A stretch of DNA of 6,256 nt from an uncultured Eggerthella sp. (lineage in GTDB: Bacteria > Actinomycetota > Coriobacteriia > Coriobacteriales > Eggerthellaceae): assembly GCA_900544455.1 (NCBI GenBank), contig UQVJ01000096.1, positions 1 through 6,256 of the forward strand, in the 5' to 3' direction. This document shows, piece by piece, positions 3,530-6,256 of this stretch. Both the position numbers and the translations under genes were made by a program. The number at the start of each line of letters is the position of its first letter. The stretch's first letter is position 1. The notes below the pieces were generated by a model. It made no database searches. It was not told the origin of the DNA and was given only the letters and a program-made list of their open reading frames with translations.

Positions 3530-6256
3530 GTGTATCTCAAATCGCTGACGTTGAAGGGCTTCAAGTCTTTCGCTGATCGAACGGTTATGAGATTCGAACC
3601 GGGCGTAGCTGCTGTGGTTGGCCCTAACGGATCTGGCAAATCGAACATCTCCGATGCTGTGTTGTGGGTTCTTGGCGAACGTAACGCCAAGAATCTGCGC
3701 GGTCAATCTATGGAGGACGTTATTTTTGCTGGCTCTCCCGCCCGCAAGCCTGTATCCGTGGCTGAAGTTGAGCTGCTTCTCGATAATTCCGATGGCACGC
3801 TTCCCGTTGATTTTGCTGAGGTTTCAATTGGGCGCCGTATGTACCGTAGCGGCGAAAGTGAGTACCTGATCAATGGCAATGTGGTACGTCGCATGGATGT
3901 TCTTGACATCCTCCACGACTCCGGCATGGGCACAGGTACCAATTCCATTATTTCTCAAGGCAACTTGGATTCCGTTCTTTCTTCTCGCCCAGAGGATCGT
4001 CGCGCTCTCATTGAAGAGGCTGCTGGCATTCTGAAGCATAAAGAACGCAAAGCAAAAAGCGAGCGAAAGCTTGCTCAGATGGATGCTCACCTTGCCCGTG
4101 TAAACGACATCACTGCCGAGGTTGAGCGTCAGCTTAAGCCTCTCGAACGCAAGGCAAAGAAAGCCCGTTTGCATAAGCAGCTTTCCTCCGAGTTGGCAGA
4201 TCTGAAGCTCGCCATTGCCGTTGACGACTTGCGTGTCCTGCAGCAGAAATGGGATTCCGTTATTGCGTCTGAAAAGGAACTTGAAGCGTCACAGCAAACA
4301 TTCAGGAAAGAGCTCGATGAATCCGAATGTGCCCTTGATGCTCTTCAACGCCAGTTGCATGAACGTAGCAATCGGGAAAATAGCCTCAACGAGCGCTACC
4401 GTCGCTCCCAGGCTTCATTTGAGCGCCTGAACTCTACCGCTATGCTTATAAGGGAAAAACGCAGCGGTTATCTTTCCGAGATAGAGCGTCTTACTCGTTT
4501 TGTTGAAGAGGCGCGCGTACGCCGTGGGGCCGCCGAGCACGATCTCGCAGAGGCTCAGGAAACAGCCGAAAAAGCTAAAGCGGAATCCGTGAAAGCCGAA
4601 AAACTTCGTGGCGATCTTGAGATTTCATACGCCCAACGAGTCAACAAGCGAAACGATCTGCGTAAGAAGATCGATGCCCTGATGTCTGAGCAGCGTGCAC
4701 TGATTCACCGTCAGGAAACTGTCCAAGCAACCCAGCAAGCATTGCGCGAAAACCTTTCGGAGCGTCGTGCCCGTGCGCAAGTTATCGATACCCATGTTGC
4801 TGATGCTGTCGACCGCCTTTCTTCTGCTAAGTCCCAATCTGTGGTTTTGGAGTCTCATGCCAGTAGGCTCGAGGGCGATCTTGCACGTGTTCGCGAAGAA
4901 GAGGTTTCAACCCGCGAAAAGCTCAATGCTTTAGTTGTTGCGCGTGATGCTGCCCGTCGATCTCTCGATGAGGCTCGCACTGCGCTTACAAAGGCCACCG
5001 CCGAACGTGCTGCGCTTGAGGAGCTTGAGCGTTCAAGCGAAAGCTCAAATCCTGCTCAGGCGAAAATGATGGAAGAAGCTCAAGCGTTAGCATCGGACTA
5101 CTCTCTTGTTTCTCATGCGGTATCTGCTCCAGCTGGCCTTGACGTGTTGGTTGAAGCGCTACTTGGTTCCGAATTGCAAGCTGTGCTGGTTTCAAACGAT
5201 GCGGATGCTGAGCGTCTTGTTACCGCTGTTGCTAACAGCGATGCCGTTGGGTCGGTTGCCGCATTCGCACCTGTTTCCAAAGAAGCTGGCTCTTCAGATA
5301 GTTTGGGTCAACGCCGTTTGATCGATGAGCTTGATATCGACCCCCGTTTCTTATCTCGGGTTAGTGCCTTGATTGGCGATGTTTTCATTGTTGATACGAT
5401 TTCGGATGCAGTCTCATGCGCTCGTAATGCGCAGGGTGCTGCCTCACGTTTTGTTTCGCTTGACGGATGCATTGCCTCAACTGACGGCAAATTATCCTTT
5501 GTGCGTTTCACTGAAGCCGACAAACAAAACAATGCCCTTGCTCGTCGTCGTGCTCTCGCTCAGGCGGTCAAGGATGAAAGTCTATGTCGCGAGCTTTATG
5601 ATGCAGCTCAGTCTGAAGATGGCAGGGTTGAATCCGAGCTTCGTCAAGTGCAGACAGCGTCGCTGAAACTTTCCGAGTCGCTTGCGAACCTTAAGGGGCA
5701 AAGCGAATCGGCGCGCCGCGATGCTGACGCATCGGCGCGGGCTCTGCGGCAGCTAGAAGACGAGCATCAACGCTTGCTGAAAGAGCAAGAAGACAATAAA
5801 GCGTTCTTTGAAAAAACCCAGCCCGATTCTGATGAGCTTGAGCTTACTTTGTCGAAAGTTACTGCCGATTTGGAATTGAATAAAGAAAAGGTTTCCGAGC
5901 TGGAGGAAACGCTTTCTCCTATGCGCCGCGAAATAGTTTCTCTTTCTGAACGCTTGAGTGATGCTCGTCTCGAAACGGCGCGTCTCTCTGAGCGCCTTGC
6001 CTATGCCGATCGAATGGTTTCTACTCGCAAGCAGGAGATATCTGCATCTTCGCGAGAAGATGCAAGCTCAATGCATCGTATCCATGTTGCTCGTGTGGCA
6101 GCCAATAGAGCAGATGGGCTTTTAGCTACATTGCATTCGCTGTCTGACGCCGCATCTTTGGTTTCAGCCCGCTTGGAACAGGTATCACGTACCGAGAAGG
6201 AGCAGTCCCTTTCTCTGCACGATAAAATCTCGCAGGCCACAAAGGAGTCTCGAGAT
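3530..6256 (+). CDS. smc: Chromosome segregation protein SMC, N-terminal 909 codons (3' end outside window)
   Basis: SMC dimers, with ScpA and ScpB, extrude DNA loops and help separate chromosomes. The frame is open from GTG 3530 to the last base. The start MYLKSLTLKGFKSFADRT is canonical, and AAAGGGG (3517-3523) lies six bases before it. The N-terminal ATPase half has Walker A GPNGSGKSN (31-39), WVLGER (46-51), NLRG (55-58), the region YRSGESEYLING (105-116), and the Q-loop SIISQG (139-144, Q143), then EEAAGILKHKERK. Residues about 170-518 form the first coiled-coil arm, rich in Glu, Arg, Ala and Leu. The hinge spans about 524-663 and includes LLGSELQAVLV (544-554) and LIGDVFIVDTI (614-624), but it is divergent, lacking the paired glycines normal at its end. 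The second arm runs from about 664 to the window edge. The LSGGE signature and Walker B are beyond the window. No frameshift or internal stop was found. Confidence 0.98.
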   Translation, partial: MYLKSLTLKGFKSFADRTVMRFEPGVAAVVGPNGSGKSNISDAVLWVLGERNAKNLRGQSMEDVIFAGSPARKPVSVAEVELLLDNSDGTLPVDFAEVSIGRRMYRSGESEYLINGNVVRRMDVLDILHDSGMGTGTNSIISQGNLDSVLSSRPEDRRALIEEAAGILKHKERKAKSERKLAQMDAHLARVNDITAEVERQLKPLERKAKKARLHKQLSSELADLKLAIAVDDLRVLQQKWDSVIASEKELEASQQTFRKELDESECALDALQRQLHERSNRENSLNERYRRSQASFERLNSTAMLIREKRSGYLSEIERLTRFVEEARVRRGAAEHDLAEAQETAEKAKAESVKAEKLRGDLEISYAQRVNKRNDLRKKIDALMSEQRALIHRQETVQATQQALRENLSERRARAQVIDTHVADAVDRLSSAKSQSVVLESHASRLEGDLARVREEEVSTREKLNALVVARDAARRSLDEARTALTKATAERAALEELERSSESSNPAQAKMMEEAQALASDYSLVSHAVSAPAGLDVLVEALLGSELQAVLVSNDADAERLVTAVANSDAVGSVAAFAPVSKEAGSSDSLGQRRLIDELDIDPRFLSRVSALIGDVFIVDTISDAVSCARNAQGAASRFVSLDGCIASTDGKLSFVRFTEADKQNNALARRRALAQAVKDESLCRELYDAAQSEDGRVESELRQVQTASLKLSESLANLKGQSESARRDADASARALRQLEDEHQRLLKEQEDNKAFFEKTQPDSDELELTLSKVTADLELNKEKVSELEETLSPMRREIVSLSERLSDARLETARLSERLAYADRMVSTRKQEISASSREDASSMHRIHVARVAANRADGLLATLHSLSDAASLVSARLEQVSRTEKEQSLSLHDKISQATKESRD

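Overview
This is an ordinary, conserved housekeeping locus, all on the + strand. I did not find a previously undescribed system in it. The gene order is [end of a probable coaD] - SepIVA/DivIVA-like coiled-coil gene - yceD (DUF177) - rpmF - plsX - rnc - smc (cut by the window end). A SepIVA-like gene next to yceD, followed by rnc and smc, is typical of Actinobacteria; in mycobacteria the order is Rv2927c-Rv2926c-rnc-...-smc. Base composition is only moderately GC-rich, at roughly half by eye. Together with the rpmF-plsX-rnc-smc arrangement, this suggests a low-GC actinobacterium such as a member of the Coriobacteriia. That placement is an inference from gene order and composition, and I cannot name a species.

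Layout. Bases 2-58 are the last 18 codons of an upstream gene, probably coaD. Bases 59-201 are a non-coding gap with a possible extended -10 promoter and a perfect 10-bp palindrome. Bases 202-1223 hold the SepIVA-like gene and yceD, which overlap by one base (TAATG) and are probably translationally coupled. Bases 1224-1335 are a gap with a promoter-like TTGATT-N17-TAGGAT and a small dyad before rpmF (1336-1515, only 59 codons). A strong intrinsic terminator at 1539-1567 separates rpmF from plsX (1639-2643). A 47-base AT-rich gap leads to rnc (2691-3518, GTG start), and 11 bases later smc begins (3530, GTG start) and stays open to the last base of the window. No gap exceeds 143 bases. I saw no tRNA, rRNA, mobile element, CRISPR array or long repeat.

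How the genes fit together. CoaD makes dephospho-CoA. PlsX makes acyl-phosphate for phospholipid synthesis. YceD and L32 belong to 50S ribosome assembly. RNase III processes rRNA and other double-stranded RNA. SMC organises the chromosome, and the SepIVA-like protein is probably linked to septation or envelope growth. The cluster thus joins membrane lipid, ribosome and chromosome or division functions, as is common in Gram-positive bacteria.

The points most worth checking are inside known proteins. The SMC hinge lacks the paired glycines that close the hinge in well-studied SMC proteins. RNase III has Asn where a catalytic, metal-binding Asp is usual, and it carries a long basic Ala/Lys/Arg tail.
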